Made by a program: the position numbers and the translations under genes. The notes below the pieces were generated by a model that ran no database searches, was not told the origin of the DNA, and saw only the letters and a list, made by a program, of their open reading frames with translations. DNA of 64,000 bases from Mesorhizobium ciceri WSM4083. GTDB taxonomy: Bacteria; Pseudomonadota; Alphaproteobacteria; Rhizobiales; Rhizobiaceae. The stretch is from the NCBI RefSeq assembly GCF_000519305.1, contig NZ_JAFG01000003.1, positions 871,070-935,069 of the forward strand, given 5' to 3'. Positions 1 to 8,381 of the stretch are shown in pieces (within the stretch, counting starts at the first letter, position 1; each line of letters starts with the position of its first letter).

Positions 1-1
1 C

Positions 2-1558
2 AACTGGCTAAGAATGCAGTCGACCATGATAACCGACAGGCTGGTGACACGGCTTGCTGCCTGGCTGGCGGCCGAGACAGATCCAAGACAGCGCAAATCC
101 ATCGCTGCGTGTATCCTGCAACTTGATCCGTTTTTCGATGATGCCGTTCTTGAGACTATCCGGAGGGTCTGTGAGGAAAGCGGCTACGCCCGCGCCCTAG
201 CGTTCTTCGACCGCTATGCGGCCGAACTCAAAGCGGACATGGATCTGCGGCCACCGGCGGAAATCCTCCACCTTCTAGAGGCGCTCAAGCCGGGCAAAGA
301 CGGTGAACAGCGGGCAGCTGACCCCAAACTTGGTCAAAGGGACCACGATAGCCGCATCCCTGGGAAGCCGACAATCGCCATCATCATTGCCAGGCGCGAA
401 GCAGAAAACGAGCACCTGCAATTTGCCTTGGCGACAGAGCTTCTGGCTTCGATTTCCAGATTCAGACATTGGACAGCCGTGTCAACGGAGTTGCAAGCCG
501 GTGACATCTCGTTGAATCAGGTACGTCAGGCGGCAGGCGAACACGTGGACATCGGTGTCCTCATCCGCCTGATCGACACGGATGGATCGGCTGTTTTCCA
601 AATTACCTGCTATGACTTCCTGCAAAACGGGGAAGCCTTCGTTCTCACCGTTCCGTCGGATCCGTCTTCCTGGCGTTCGGCCTTCAATGAAGTTTGCGCG
701 CGCTTTTCAGCGCGCCTGCAGATCGCGTTGTCCAGTGCCAGGCTGCATCGCATATCGCAAGCTTCCTCGAACCACTTCTCGGCCTATGATTGCTGGCTGG
801 ACGGACAGCGGCTTTCGATCATGTGGCGAAAGGACACCGAAGAAGCTGCAATTGCCCGCTATGAGGAAGCCATTCGGCTTGATCCCGATCTATCCTGCGC
901 CTATTCCAGCCTCGCTGCGGTGCTCAACTCGCGTTGGATCGTCGTTCCGGGTGCATCGTCGATCGAGCAGGATCTAAGGCGCGCATTCGAGCTGGCCAAG
1001 CGTTCGGTCCTGCTCGATCCATTCGACCACCGCAACCAGGTAAACCTGGCTTGGAGCCACCTTCTGGCGCGACGCTGGGATCTGGCCGATTTTCACTTCA
1101 GCCTTGCGCATGAGCAAAATGCAGGCAATCCGGCGACGCTGATCGCCTACGCCCTCGCCAGCTCGTTCATGGGCAATCATCAACGGGCTCTGGAGCTTTC
1201 AAAGCGCAGCTTCGAGCTCAATGCGATGCCCGACGCTCACTATCATGGCTACCAGGCAACCATTGCCTTTCTCGCCGATGATCTGGAGGGCTGCGTGGCC
1301 GCCGCGGTCAAGAGCGATCAACTGTTCGCTGACATCCACGGCTGGTCGGCGGCGGCGCTTGCGCTGCTGAAACGCAACCGCGAGGCCGGGGATGAGTTTA
1401 GACGTTTTCTGCGCAACCTGGCTTCGGCATGGCAAGGGCCGGGCAGGCCCGACCGCCCTGTCGCGGTCGATTGGTTCAAGACAGCCTTTCCGATCCGGTT
1501 ACCGGCGGATCAGGAGAAGCTGGCGCGCGGTATCGAATTGGCAGCGCAGTCGGGCTGA
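2..1558 (+). CDS. SARP/BTAD-like regulator with TPR repeats (5' end outside window)
   Basis: The reading frame is open to the first base of the window, so the true start is upstream and an N-terminal DNA-binding domain is probably missing from view; the first visible ATG is at 14. The first 90 visible residues (a helical repeat with RALAFFDRYAAELKADMDL) resemble the bacterial transcriptional activator domain of SARP-type regulators. A middle region from about residue 115 begins KPTIAIII and resembles the TolB-like segment that follows such domains in rhizobial regulators. Residues 280-460 look like TPR helices, for example EEAAIARYEEAIRLDPDLS. A cytoplasmic transcriptional regulator is the likeliest role, but no target is visible. 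It converges with the peroxidase operon. Confidence 0.6.
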   Translation, partial: NWLRMQSTMITDRLVTRLAAWLAAETDPRQRKSIAACILQLDPFFDDAVLETIRRVCEESGYARALAFFDRYAAELKADMDLRPPAEILHLLEALKPGKDGEQRAADPKLGQRDHDSRIPGKPTIAIIIARREAENEHLQFALATELLASISRFRHWTAVSTELQAGDISLNQVRQAAGEHVDIGVLIRLIDTDGSAVFQITCYDFLQNGEAFVLTVPSDPSSWRSAFNEVCARFSARLQIALSSARLHRISQASSNHFSAYDCWLDGQRLSIMWRKDTEEAAIARYEEAIRLDPDLSCAYSSLAAVLNSRWIVVPGASSIEQDLRRAFELAKRSVLLDPFDHRNQVNLAWSHLLARRWDLADFHFSLAHEQNAGNPATLIAYALASSFMGNHQRALELSKRSFELNAMPDAHYHGYQATIAFLADDLEGCVAAAVKSDQLFADIHGWSAAALALLKRNREAGDEFRRFLRNLASAWQGPGRPDRPVAVDWFKTAFPIRLPADQEKLARGIELAAQSG

Positions 1559-1605
1559 AGCGGTCGACCCGTTGTACGTCCAGAGTTACCCAATCGCTCC
1601 AGTTT

Positions 1606-2013
1606 TCACTTGCAGCGTGACATCACATAGTCGCCGAGGCGCTTATGATAAGCGCGCAAACGGTTTGGCTTTATCTGGTCGGGCGGCCCGGCGTTCGGAT
1701 CGATCTTATAATGATCGGGAAATGTATAGTCCTCGCCGGGTCCATCCGCGGGCGCAATGGTGGCGATCGTTTGCTCTACGTCGTCGGTGAAGGGAAACGC
1801 GATATTCACGATCAGATCTTGGTCGAAGTATGGGCAGATGGTGATCTCCTCCCAGGTCTTGTCCCTGGGCGTCATGAACCCACGCAGCAGATCCTTCATC
1901 GCCTGCTGATCTCCGTTTCTAAAGATAGCCTGTTTGGCCGGATCCTTGATCAGGTCCCGGATGAATTCGCCAAGCGCCTCGAACTGCACGTCTTTGAACT
2001 TCACCATGTCCAT
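1606..2013 (-). CDS. hypothetical protein, partner of heme peroxidase
   Basis: This is a 135-residue soluble protein without signal peptide or membrane segment, and I do not recognise the family. It is acidic in the middle and has a Pro/Asp-rich stretch (PGEDYTFPDHYKIDPNAGPP) before a basic C-terminus. It starts 45 bases after the peroxidase stop on the same strand, which suggests co-transcription. The role is unknown; a partner or maturation factor of the peroxidase is only a guess from position. Confidence 0.65.
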   Translation of the reverse strand: MDMVKFKDVQFEALGEFIRDLIKDPAKQAIFRNGDQQAMKDLLRGFMTPRDKTWEEITICPYFDQDLIVNIAFPFTDDVEQTIATIAPADGPGEDYTFPDHYKIDPNAGPPDQIKPNRLRAYHKRLGDYVMSRCK

Positions 2014-2058
2014 CCCCCTGAAGCTAAATTGAATATTGTAGCGCTGCCGCTGTAAACG

Positions 2059-3729
2059 CTATTGAAAATCCTGACTGTTGAGCATGCCGCCAAGCGCTTC
2101 ATCCGACACCTTCGCAGTATCATTGAGATCGAGCAGTCCTGCCAGCGTTTTTGGCTCCACGTCCGGAATAAGCCTGCCAGAGGCGATGTTTGTATCGGCA
2201 GCCTTGAACAGTGCGGATGCGATCGTGGCGGCCACCACGTAGGAGCCAACTGGTCCAAGATGGCTGCCGTCACTACCAAGCACAGAGGCCTCCTGGATGA
2301 TATAGTAGGAGAGAGGTGTTTGGCTCAGGAACTCCGGGTAGCGTTGCAGAGCGGCCCGAAGGCGGGCGGCGTTGTAGACGTAGCGTTTGGCGCAGGCGGT
2401 CGTGGGAAGCATGTCATTGCCCGTCAGGACCGGCACATCGATACTGTTGTCATCCAACGCGGTCTTCACCGCACCGGCCACGTCCTGACCGGATGGCAAA
2501 CCAAGGTCATAACAGCGCCAGCAATCCATGAAGGCAACCGGCCGGACTGTGCCGTTCAATTCCGAACTCAGGCCGGCGATCGTCAGTTCTTTCGACAGGA
2601 ATGGTCCTATGCGCCGGGCACTTTGAGCTTTCGACGGGGTGTCGGTTGAGGCAAAGCGGCTCCAGTCGACGATCCAGTTCTCGGGTATTGGAATCTCTCC
2701 ACCCGGGCGCAGGCTGGAGAAGGACAGCATTTTTCGCAAATTGGCTGGTTCTTCGACCGACCTGTCGTTCACGACATAGAATTGCCGCACCATGGCGTGT
2801 GCAAAGCGCGACGCACCGAAGGTGAATTCCAAAGGCAGCGCATTGAAAGTCTCAAGCGCCGAGACTCCCGCGCCTAGAAAATCATCGCTGGCAAAAAAAT
2901 GGTCCCATATTTCCGGAGCCAGAACCTTTCTCAGATAGTCGTTGATGATCACGGTGCGGTAAACCGAGGTCAGATAGACCCTGGCGCGCTTGTAAGCTTC
3001 GGCTGGGTCGGGGGTGCTGCTGCCAAGCAACAGATCCACGATCCTGTTGTGGATGCACATGAGTGTGCAGAGCAGTTGCGACAGGACAAGATTGTCATCG
3101 TTTCGAGGGTCCGCCACCAACGGCCGGTAGGGCGATCGCCGGCCCTCGACAATGATGAACTTGCCCGACATGTCGATGCGGGGCAAATCCCGGCCTTGCA
3201 CGGTTTTGCGATCGACTGGAAGGCTACTGTCCTTCATGCAAGGCAACCCGATCGGAAACCGGCAGGCCGACAGATCCGGCCCATCTTGAACATCGTAGAG
3301 ATGGGCGTCCACGATGGGGCCCCTGCCATAAAGCCCGGAAAGGTCAAGACCTTGCGAGGACGCGTTCTTCAAATGATGGGTTTTGCCCGTCGGCTTGGAT
3401 AACCCGAATATTTGACTGAAGACAATGTCGTGGAACACGAATTGGCCGAAATAGGTAAAGCCAGCTGGTGTCGGGCTGAGATCACTGTCCTCAAGGCCAT
3501 CGCTCGGGCCAACCATTTCCGTCGTGATGTCCATCAAGGCCGCCTTGGTGCGCTCGATGGCATTGGCGTCTTCAGTCGCCTCAAACAAGGCTATCGGCAT
3601 ATCCGACAGGGAAGGGAAGAGTCTGATGCCTTGCAAGGTCGGCTTGTCATTGAAGCTGTCGTCTGAATTCTGGTTCGACCGGTTCGGTACGTTAGCCGCT
3701 TCGAGGGAGGACGTTTCGCCGTGGAGCAT
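2059..3729 (-). CDS. animal-type heme peroxidase family protein
   Basis: This 556-residue protein matches the animal heme peroxidase (peroxinectin/cyclooxygenase-like) fold by motif order. The distal segment AGFTYFGQFVFHDI (89-102) gives Gln96 and distal His100. The DPRNDDN segment (207-213) supplies the catalytic Arg209, and RFAHAMVRQFY (308-318) carries the proximal His311. The family usually has Asp immediately before the distal His (DHD); here that residue is Phe99, so the ester-type heme link is probably absent. No classical signal peptide is visible. The reaction would be H2O2-dependent oxidation of an unknown substrate. A GAGG motif lies about 9 bases before the ATG. The 135 bases upstream should hold its promoter. 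Confidence 0.8.
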   Translation of the reverse strand: MLHGETSSLEAANVPNRSNQNSDDSFNDKPTLQGIRLFPSLSDMPIALFEATEDANAIERTKAALMDITTEMVGPSDGLEDSDLSPTPAGFTYFGQFVFHDIVFSQIFGLSKPTGKTHHLKNASSQGLDLSGLYGRGPIVDAHLYDVQDGPDLSACRFPIGLPCMKDSSLPVDRKTVQGRDLPRIDMSGKFIIVEGRRSPYRPLVADPRNDDNLVLSQLLCTLMCIHNRIVDLLLGSSTPDPAEAYKRARVYLTSVYRTVIINDYLRKVLAPEIWDHFFASDDFLGAGVSALETFNALPLEFTFGASRFAHAMVRQFYVVNDRSVEEPANLRKMLSFSSLRPGGEIPIPENWIVDWSRFASTDTPSKAQSARRIGPFLSKELTIAGLSSELNGTVRPVAFMDCWRCYDLGLPSGQDVAGAVKTALDDNSIDVPVLTGNDMLPTTACAKRYVYNAARLRAALQRYPEFLSQTPLSYYIIQEASVLGSDGSHLGPVGSYVVAATIASALFKAADTNIASGRLIPDVEPKTLAGLLDLNDTAKVSDEALGGMLNSQDFQ

Positions 3730-3864
3730 CGAAGTGGACCTCGTTTTCCAGAAGGATGAATGCGGCCAAGCCAGCAGCTTGGCATGAATCCCGGAGTAGA
3801 AACAGACTTGCCCGTCGTGGTCTGAATGGCGCGCCGCTAGAGCAGCGCGACATTGCCGAAGCGA

Positions 3865-4752
3865 TCATGGCACTGCCGGATCGAGCTTTGGGCCCGCCGA
3901 GACGGCGGCGAACAGCACACAGGATAGAATGACGCCCGCCCCCAGAAATCCGTCGGGCGAAAGTCGCTCACCGAGTAAGGCTGCGGCGGAAATAGCAGCG
4001 AACACACCCTCGCCGCTGCAAATCACCGCCGCATGGGACGAAGTGGTGTAGCGCTGTGCAGAAGTCTGCAGGCAAAAGCCGACCGCGGTCGAGAACACAC
4101 CAAGCATGATGAGTTCGGGCCACGCTGCGATAATCGCCTGAATTGTCATTGTGCCCTGCAGGGCGAAAGGTAGCGTGGCAACGGCGGTGCCGATAAACTG
4201 CGCGGCCGCTGTCGCGAAAGGATGCCCATGCGCCTGCACATGGCGCCCGAGTTCGACCGTCCACACCGCAAAACAGATTGCGGTCATGATTGCGAAAGCG
4301 TCGCCAGCGGTTGCCGAACCATTGAAGCCACCCGCCAGGAGGGCCGATCCCACGACCGTCAGAATTGCGACGAACAGGATCAGTGCACTTGGACGCTCCC
4401 TCATGATCAGCCACGCGGCGATCGGCGTGATAACAGTGGAAGCGCTGATAAGGAGGCTCGAGTTCGTCACCGTCGTGCTGACATAAGACAATTGCTGAAC
4501 CACACAGCCGAGGGCAAAGAGCAGAACCACTCTCGTCACACTTGGAAACCAGCCGGTGTTGGTAATAGGGTCGCGCTCGCGCATCGCAAATGGCAACGTC
4601 ACCAGTCCGGCGATGACGCTGGTCAGGAATACAACCGCCATGGGATCGAGGTGGGCCAATATGGTCTTGTGGAACACATTGCCCACTCCCCAAATCACCG
4701 CAGCAAGCATTAGCAGGGAATTTGCCTTGAATCTGGACATGATTGATCGCAT
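3865..4752 (-). CDS. EamA/DMT-family transporter
   Basis: The product is a 295-residue polytopic membrane protein with about ten hydrophobic segments in two repeats, typical of the drug/metabolite transporter superfamily (EamA). It begins near LLMLAAVIWGVGNVF and contains the repeat-end motif LLGERLSPDGFLGAGVIL. It probably exports a small metabolite; the substrate cannot be read from the sequence. The frame is open upstream to 5034, but that extension overlaps the LOG gene and is hydrophilic. I therefore chose the ATG at 4752; the ATG at 4740 is an alternative. It follows the LOG gene on the same strand and may form an operon with it. Confidence 0.8.
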   Translation of the reverse strand: MRSIMSRFKANSLLMLAAVIWGVGNVFHKTILAHLDPMAVVFLTSVIAGLVTLPFAMRERDPITNTGWFPSVTRVVLLFALGCVVQQLSYVSTTVTNSSLLISASTVITPIAAWLIMRERPSALILFVAILTVVGSALLAGGFNGSATAGDAFAIMTAICFAVWTVELGRHVQAHGHPFATAAAQFIGTAVATLPFALQGTMTIQAIIAAWPELIMLGVFSTAVGFCLQTSAQRYTTSSHAAVICSGEGVFAAISAAALLGERLSPDGFLGAGVILSCVLFAAVSAGPKLDPAVP

Positions 4753-4880
4753 CGCCACGGCGGGCAATGGCTCCAACAGTTTTGTGATGGGGTTTGAAGG
4801 CGATGACCGGGACCGACCGACCCCGCCATCGTCGATGGTGTTTTCCCGAAGAGTGCGTCTTTTGCTATCTGGCTTGCGAA

Positions 4881-5579
4881 CTATCCGGGGCCAGCACTCG
4901 ATACATGTGATCTGCGCAAGACGGGGATGGTCGGCAGCAGGACGGACTTTGGCGTTTCGTTCTGCTCGAAACTGACGCTGCGTTGGAGAAGGGGAAGGAT
5001 GTCCTCCGGAGTTGCCGAAACCATTTGCGTGCATCGAGTTGACGAGTTCATGAAGCCAGCCTCGGACATACTGTCGAAGACGCCGAGAAGTGGCGACCAG
5101 AAGCCTTTGAAGTTCGCCAGGACCAGCGGTTTGCAGTGCCTTTCCAGTTTTCGAAGCGTCATAACCTCTGTCAGTTCCTCAACGGTACCGATGCCGCCAG
5201 GCAGGGCCACAAAAGCATCCGCGTAGTCAAACATGAGTTGCTTGCGGATACCCATGTCAGGAACTGAAATCGTCTGGCATCCCGAAGCCAGCATCCTCAT
5301 CCGCTCGATCAGGAACTGCGGGGTGATGGCGACCACGGTTCCGCCCCCTTCTGCTGTGGCAATGGCCACTTGGCCCATCAGGCCATCACAGCCTCCGCCA
5401 TAGACCAGGCGAATACCGGCTGCGGCAATCGCCTCGCCAAGGATGGTGGCGAAGCGGGCTTGATCGGGATCGTTGCCAAGCATGGCGCCGCCGAAAACGC
5501 AGATCGTGCCGATGCGTCGCTGCGAGGGATAGGAGCGGCCGATCTGTTCGGCGGTATTCTCAAATGATGATCCAAACAC
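4881..5579 (-). CDS. LOG family protein (TIGR00730-type nucleoside monophosphate phosphoribohydrolase)
   Basis: This 232-residue protein has the LOG/lysine-decarboxylase-like Rossmann fold. Its hallmark motifs are GGGCDGLMG at 61-69, the DMGIRKQL segment at 108-115 with the conserved Met, Arg and Lys, and PGGIGTVEE at 127-135. Family members cleave nucleoside 5'-monophosphates, and in plants and some plant-associated bacteria release active cytokinin. Whether this one acts on cytokinin nucleotides is not shown here. It starts with GTG at 5579 preceded by GGAGAG at good spacing. The C-terminal 30 residues beyond the fold are unusual. It lies between a membrane protein gene and an EamA exporter on the same strand. 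Confidence 0.85.
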   Translation of the reverse strand: MFGSSFENTAEQIGRSYPSQRRIGTICVFGGAMLGNDPDQARFATILGEAIAAAGIRLVYGGGCDGLMGQVAIATAEGGGTVVAITPQFLIERMRMLASGCQTISVPDMGIRKQLMFDYADAFVALPGGIGTVEELTEVMTLRKLERHCKPLVLANFKGFWSPLLGVFDSMSEAGFMNSSTRCTQMVSATPEDILPLLQRSVSFEQNETPKSVLLPTIPVLRRSHVSSAGPG

Positions 5580-5617
5580 GGTGTCTCTCCAAATAAGGTG
5601 GGAATTGCGAAGTTGGA

Positions 5618-6379
5618 TCAGCCGGCGGTGTGATCGCGGGCTGCCCGAGGATGGCTCGATCGAAACAGAAGCAGGTCAGCCCAAGACCAGAGCAGGTAAC
5701 AAACGAGAAGGCTGGCGGGCGTCGACCAATGTCCGATCTCGAACTTGAACAGCGAGGCACATAGTCCTGTCCCGGCTGCGAGGATGGCCGGCAGCCGGCT
5801 GAGAAGGACCATGGTGCGAAACGGGTCCAGCCTGTAGGCGGGCAAGTTGAGGATCTGGACGCCGGGTCGGTGGCAAGCACTGCCGAATTTGCCGACGGAA
5901 TGAAGCAGGCCCGATGTTAGCGCCAGCAACGGATGGCCAAGTTCAAACAGGGCCAGGCCAAGGCAAACGGCACCAAGGCCGGACAGGAAATCACCAAGGC
6001 GGTTGAGATTTTCCTTGGGCTTGAGACGTCCATTCCAGGCGCGATGGTAGACCTCACCGCTGGCGAAGAAGATCACCGTCGCCGAGGTCATTGCGATCGC
6101 CGCGAAATTGCCCGTCAGATAATGGCTTATGGCGGCCGGCGCGCCTGCCCAGGGAAGTTGGTTCAGATCGCCGGATACGAAAATTTGCGCCGTAACCCCC
6201 TGACAGAGACCGATGAGGTTTCCGATGTTGTAGGCGCCGCCAGGGCCAGACATTCGTGCCGTCAATGCGATGCGCAAAGCACGAAGGCGCGGAGACCGGA
6301 CCATGAAGGATGAGGTTGTTTCGCGACCTGGAATTTCGATTGGGGCTACACGCAGCGGCTTGTTGATGTTGAGCGTCAT
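5618..6379 (-). CDS. integral membrane protein of unknown function
   Basis: The start at 6379 is supported by AGGGAGGAACCCGAG directly upstream of the ATG; the frame stays open to 6589, but that extension has no ribosome site. The 253-residue product has a 45-residue polar N-terminus followed by about six hydrophobic segments, for example AIAMTSATVIFFASGEVYH and LGAVCLGLALFELGHPLLAL. I do not recognise the family. It is the first gene of a probable three-gene operon with the LOG protein and the EamA transporter; the gap to the LOG gene is 38 bases. Confidence 0.7.
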   Translation of the reverse strand: MTLNINKPLRVAPIEIPGRETTSSFMVRSPRLRALRIALTARMSGPGGAYNIGNLIGLCQGVTAQIFVSGDLNQLPWAGAPAAISHYLTGNFAAIAMTSATVIFFASGEVYHRAWNGRLKPKENLNRLGDFLSGLGAVCLGLALFELGHPLLALTSGLLHSVGKFGSACHRPGVQILNLPAYRLDPFRTMVLLSRLPAILAAGTGLCASLFKFEIGHWSTPASLLVCYLLWSWADLLLFRSSHPRAARDHTAG

Positions 6380-6829
6380 CTCGGGTTCCTCCCTAGTGAC
6401 GTATGCTTTGCAGTGCTCCGCGTGATCCCAACGTGAATTGCGCCGGAATGCATCCAACAGGCCAAAGCAGATCGCATGGACGTCCCTGCCGGGTGACGGT
6501 TGATCCGCTTCTCTCAACTGCCTCGGACAGCCTGACCCGCCCGGGCGGGCTTCTATGTTGGCGGGTTCACGTGGCCCGGCTGGCGGCACTGTCGAAGCGA
6601 GTTGCTTGCCAAGTCGCCCAATTGACAGCCGTGCCGATCTACGAGCCGCGACGACCGGAAATCGTCTCTCGACCGGTCATCCGAAGACACCAGGGGGCCG
6701 CCTCTGTTATTTCACGCTCAATTCACGCTGAGTTGCTGAAGACATCACAGCCGCAACGCCGGACAGACATCTGCAAAGGGCCGAGCGGTCGATCTAAACT
6801 TCAATTGAACCCAAGGAAGGAATTCAATC
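6380..6829. other. divergent intergenic region
   Basis: This 450-base stretch separates the leftward membrane-protein operon from the rightward small secreted protein gene and should hold both promoters. It contains a perfect 14-base palindrome CCCGCCCGGGCGGG at 6536-6549 and an 11-base-spaced direct repeat at 6711-6729. I see no convincing short gene; the open frames crossing it lack a ribosome site and compositional support. Confidence 0.5.
6711..6729. repeat. direct repeat TTCACGCT, 11-base period
   Basis: TTCACGCT occurs at 6711-6718 and again at 6722-6729, one helical turn apart, about 100 bases upstream of the secreted protein gene. This spacing is typical of binding sites for dimeric or response-regulator proteins, but no regulator is known here. 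Confidence 0.3.
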
Positions 6830-7225
6830 ATGCTAAGCAACTTGACGAAAACATTCACCGCCATCTCGACAATCGCCGTTCTTATGGCACCGCTGATGGC
6901 ACCCAATGCCGCCTATGCGAGCAGCACCACGGTTCCACGCAAATGCATAAACGGCGTTTGTGGTTCGGTGAAATACTATGGTGGCAAGGTACGCATCTCG
7001 CTATCCAGCAAGCTTTCGAGAACCACCCATTTCAATTTCAAGACCAATCCTGGCGACCAGATCGAAGTCGGCAATGGCTATTCGTTCGACAGGGAGCCCG
7101 GCGACAGCGGCACATACAGTGCGCAAGCCTGCGACCGTGGCGGCTTTGGAGCACGATCGACCTGCACCAAATGGGCAACTTTTGACTGGAACAGCGGCGC
7201 GCAGGAACAAGAAGAGGAGCAGTGA
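6830..7225 (+). CDS. small secreted Cys-containing protein
   Basis: The product is 131 residues with a clear Sec signal peptide (basic MLSNLTKTF, hydrophobic core, cleavage after NAAYA near residue 30). The mature part is about 100 residues with four cysteines in two pairs (KCINGVCG and the C..STC region), consistent with two disulfides in the periplasm or outside the cell. It ends in a Glu/Gln-rich tail (SGAQEQEEEQ). A strong ribosome site, AAGGAAGG, lies 9 bases upstream. I do not recognise the family; no neighbouring gene explains it. Confidence 0.75.
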   Translation: MLSNLTKTFTAISTIAVLMAPLMAPNAAYASSTTVPRKCINGVCGSVKYYGGKVRISLSSKLSRTTHFNFKTNPGDQIEVGNGYSFDREPGDSGTYSAQACDRGGFGARSTCTKWATFDWNSGAQEQEEEQ

Positions 7226-7599
7226 CCAACCTTCTCTTGACTGCAGGCGCGCTTCTAGCGGTGTTTGATTTGTCAGCGGATTGGGCGACAGCACACAGAC
7301 ATTGACATATCCGACCTTCGCCTCAAGCTGATCTTCCAAAGTCGAATCCGGCGCACCCTTGGCGGAATCTGGGGTGTGTCGGTTTTCGCTCTCCCCCTCC
7401 TCGGTGTTTAACGCCAGCGATTAGAGAGCCGTCGTTCGCAGGCTTCAACTTTGCCCGGATGCCCGCTTAGACTAGTACTTGCAACGAACGGCCGCTTTCA
7501 AGCATGTCCTTCTACAAGCTACCAGTCGGCTTTCGGCCCCTGAGCGGTAGTGTCCAGCGACGTTTTTCTCTCGGCCAATCAAGGCCGAGGAGAACTAAC
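7226..7599. other. intergenic region upstream of integrase remnant
   Basis: About 370 bases lie between the secreted protein gene and the integrase pseudogene. Apart from the hairpin overlapping the integrase ribosome site (7570-7589) I see no gene, no clear terminator and no long repeat. Confidence 0.4.
7570..7589 (+). promoter_or_regulatory. RNA hairpin overlapping the integrase ribosome site
   Basis: CTCGGCC (7570-7576) pairs perfectly with GGCCGAG (7583-7589) around a 6-base AATCAA loop. The right arm runs into the GAGGAG Shine-Dalgarno sequence ahead of the ATG at 7600, so the hairpin could mask it. It may be a relic of translational control; this is inferred from sequence only. Confidence 0.35.
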
Positions 7600-8220
7600 A
7601 TGGGCCATTCTCAATTTGATGTTGCCAGTCGCGAGCGCGCAGCATGGAATGTCGGCACCAAGCGTCCGTTCACCCAAAAGCAGATCTGGGCAATTCGCTT
7701 TTTCCTCGATCGCGAGAGACGCGTTCGGGACAGAGCGCTGTTCGATCTGGCAATCGACAGCAAGCTTCGCGGCTGTGACCTGGTCAAGATCAGGATTCGC
7801 GATGTGGTCGCCGGACCGGAGATAAGGACTCGCGCGTTCGTCGTTCAGCAGAAGACCGGTCGTCCCGTTCAATTCGAGATCACCAGCGACGTGAGAGCCA
7901 GCCTTCTGGTTTGGCTTGAATGACGTGGGGGCTCGGTCGAGGACTATGCATTCCCGAGCCGGGTCGACCACTTACGCCACATGAGCACAAGGCAGTACGC
8001 GCGCCTGGTCGACGAATGGGTGACCGCGATTGGTCTGCGTTCGGAGGAGTATGGAACCCACTCGCTCCGACGCACGAAAGCGTCGATGATCTACAAGGCA
8101 ACAGGAAACATCCGCGCCATCCAGATCCTGCTTGGTCATTCCAAGATCGAGAACACGGTGCGCTATCTTGGCGTCGACGTGGAGGACGCGCTCCTCTTGG
8201 CCGAGCGAACTGAGATCTGA
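7600..8220 (+). pseudogene. tyrosine recombinase (small rhizobial integrase), broken by an in-frame stop
   Basis: The frame starting at 7600 (GAGGAG just upstream) codes for a small tyrosine site-specific recombinase but meets TGA at 7921-7923. The same frame continues without shift through RGGSVEDYAFPSRVDHLRH into the C-terminal half, ending at 8220. Across the break all expected catalytic features are present: Arg in KLRGCDL, the HSLRR box, LLGH, and the nucleophilic Tyr in TVRYLGV. The nonsense codon separates the first catalytic Arg from the rest, so neither half should be active alone. The two halves are otherwise undamaged, which suggests recent inactivation or a base error. Confidence 0.85.
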
Positions 8221-8381
8221 CGTGAGCGTCCATCCGACGCAGCGTGGATGGCCGATTTTGGCTCGCGGAGTACCGGGTTGCTCGACCATTGTGGGGGTGG
8301 ATTCCTGTCTGACCGCTTCTACCTCTTCGTCGTTCAGAGGTAGCTAGACCAGGACCGGTTCCACTTTCCCCGCGACATGCT

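Noticed and set aside
7921..7923. TGA in the integrase as a recoded (selenocysteine or read-through) codon
   Set aside because: No structure suitable for selenocysteine insertion is seen just after it, and the family has no such residue there; a nonsense change is simpler.
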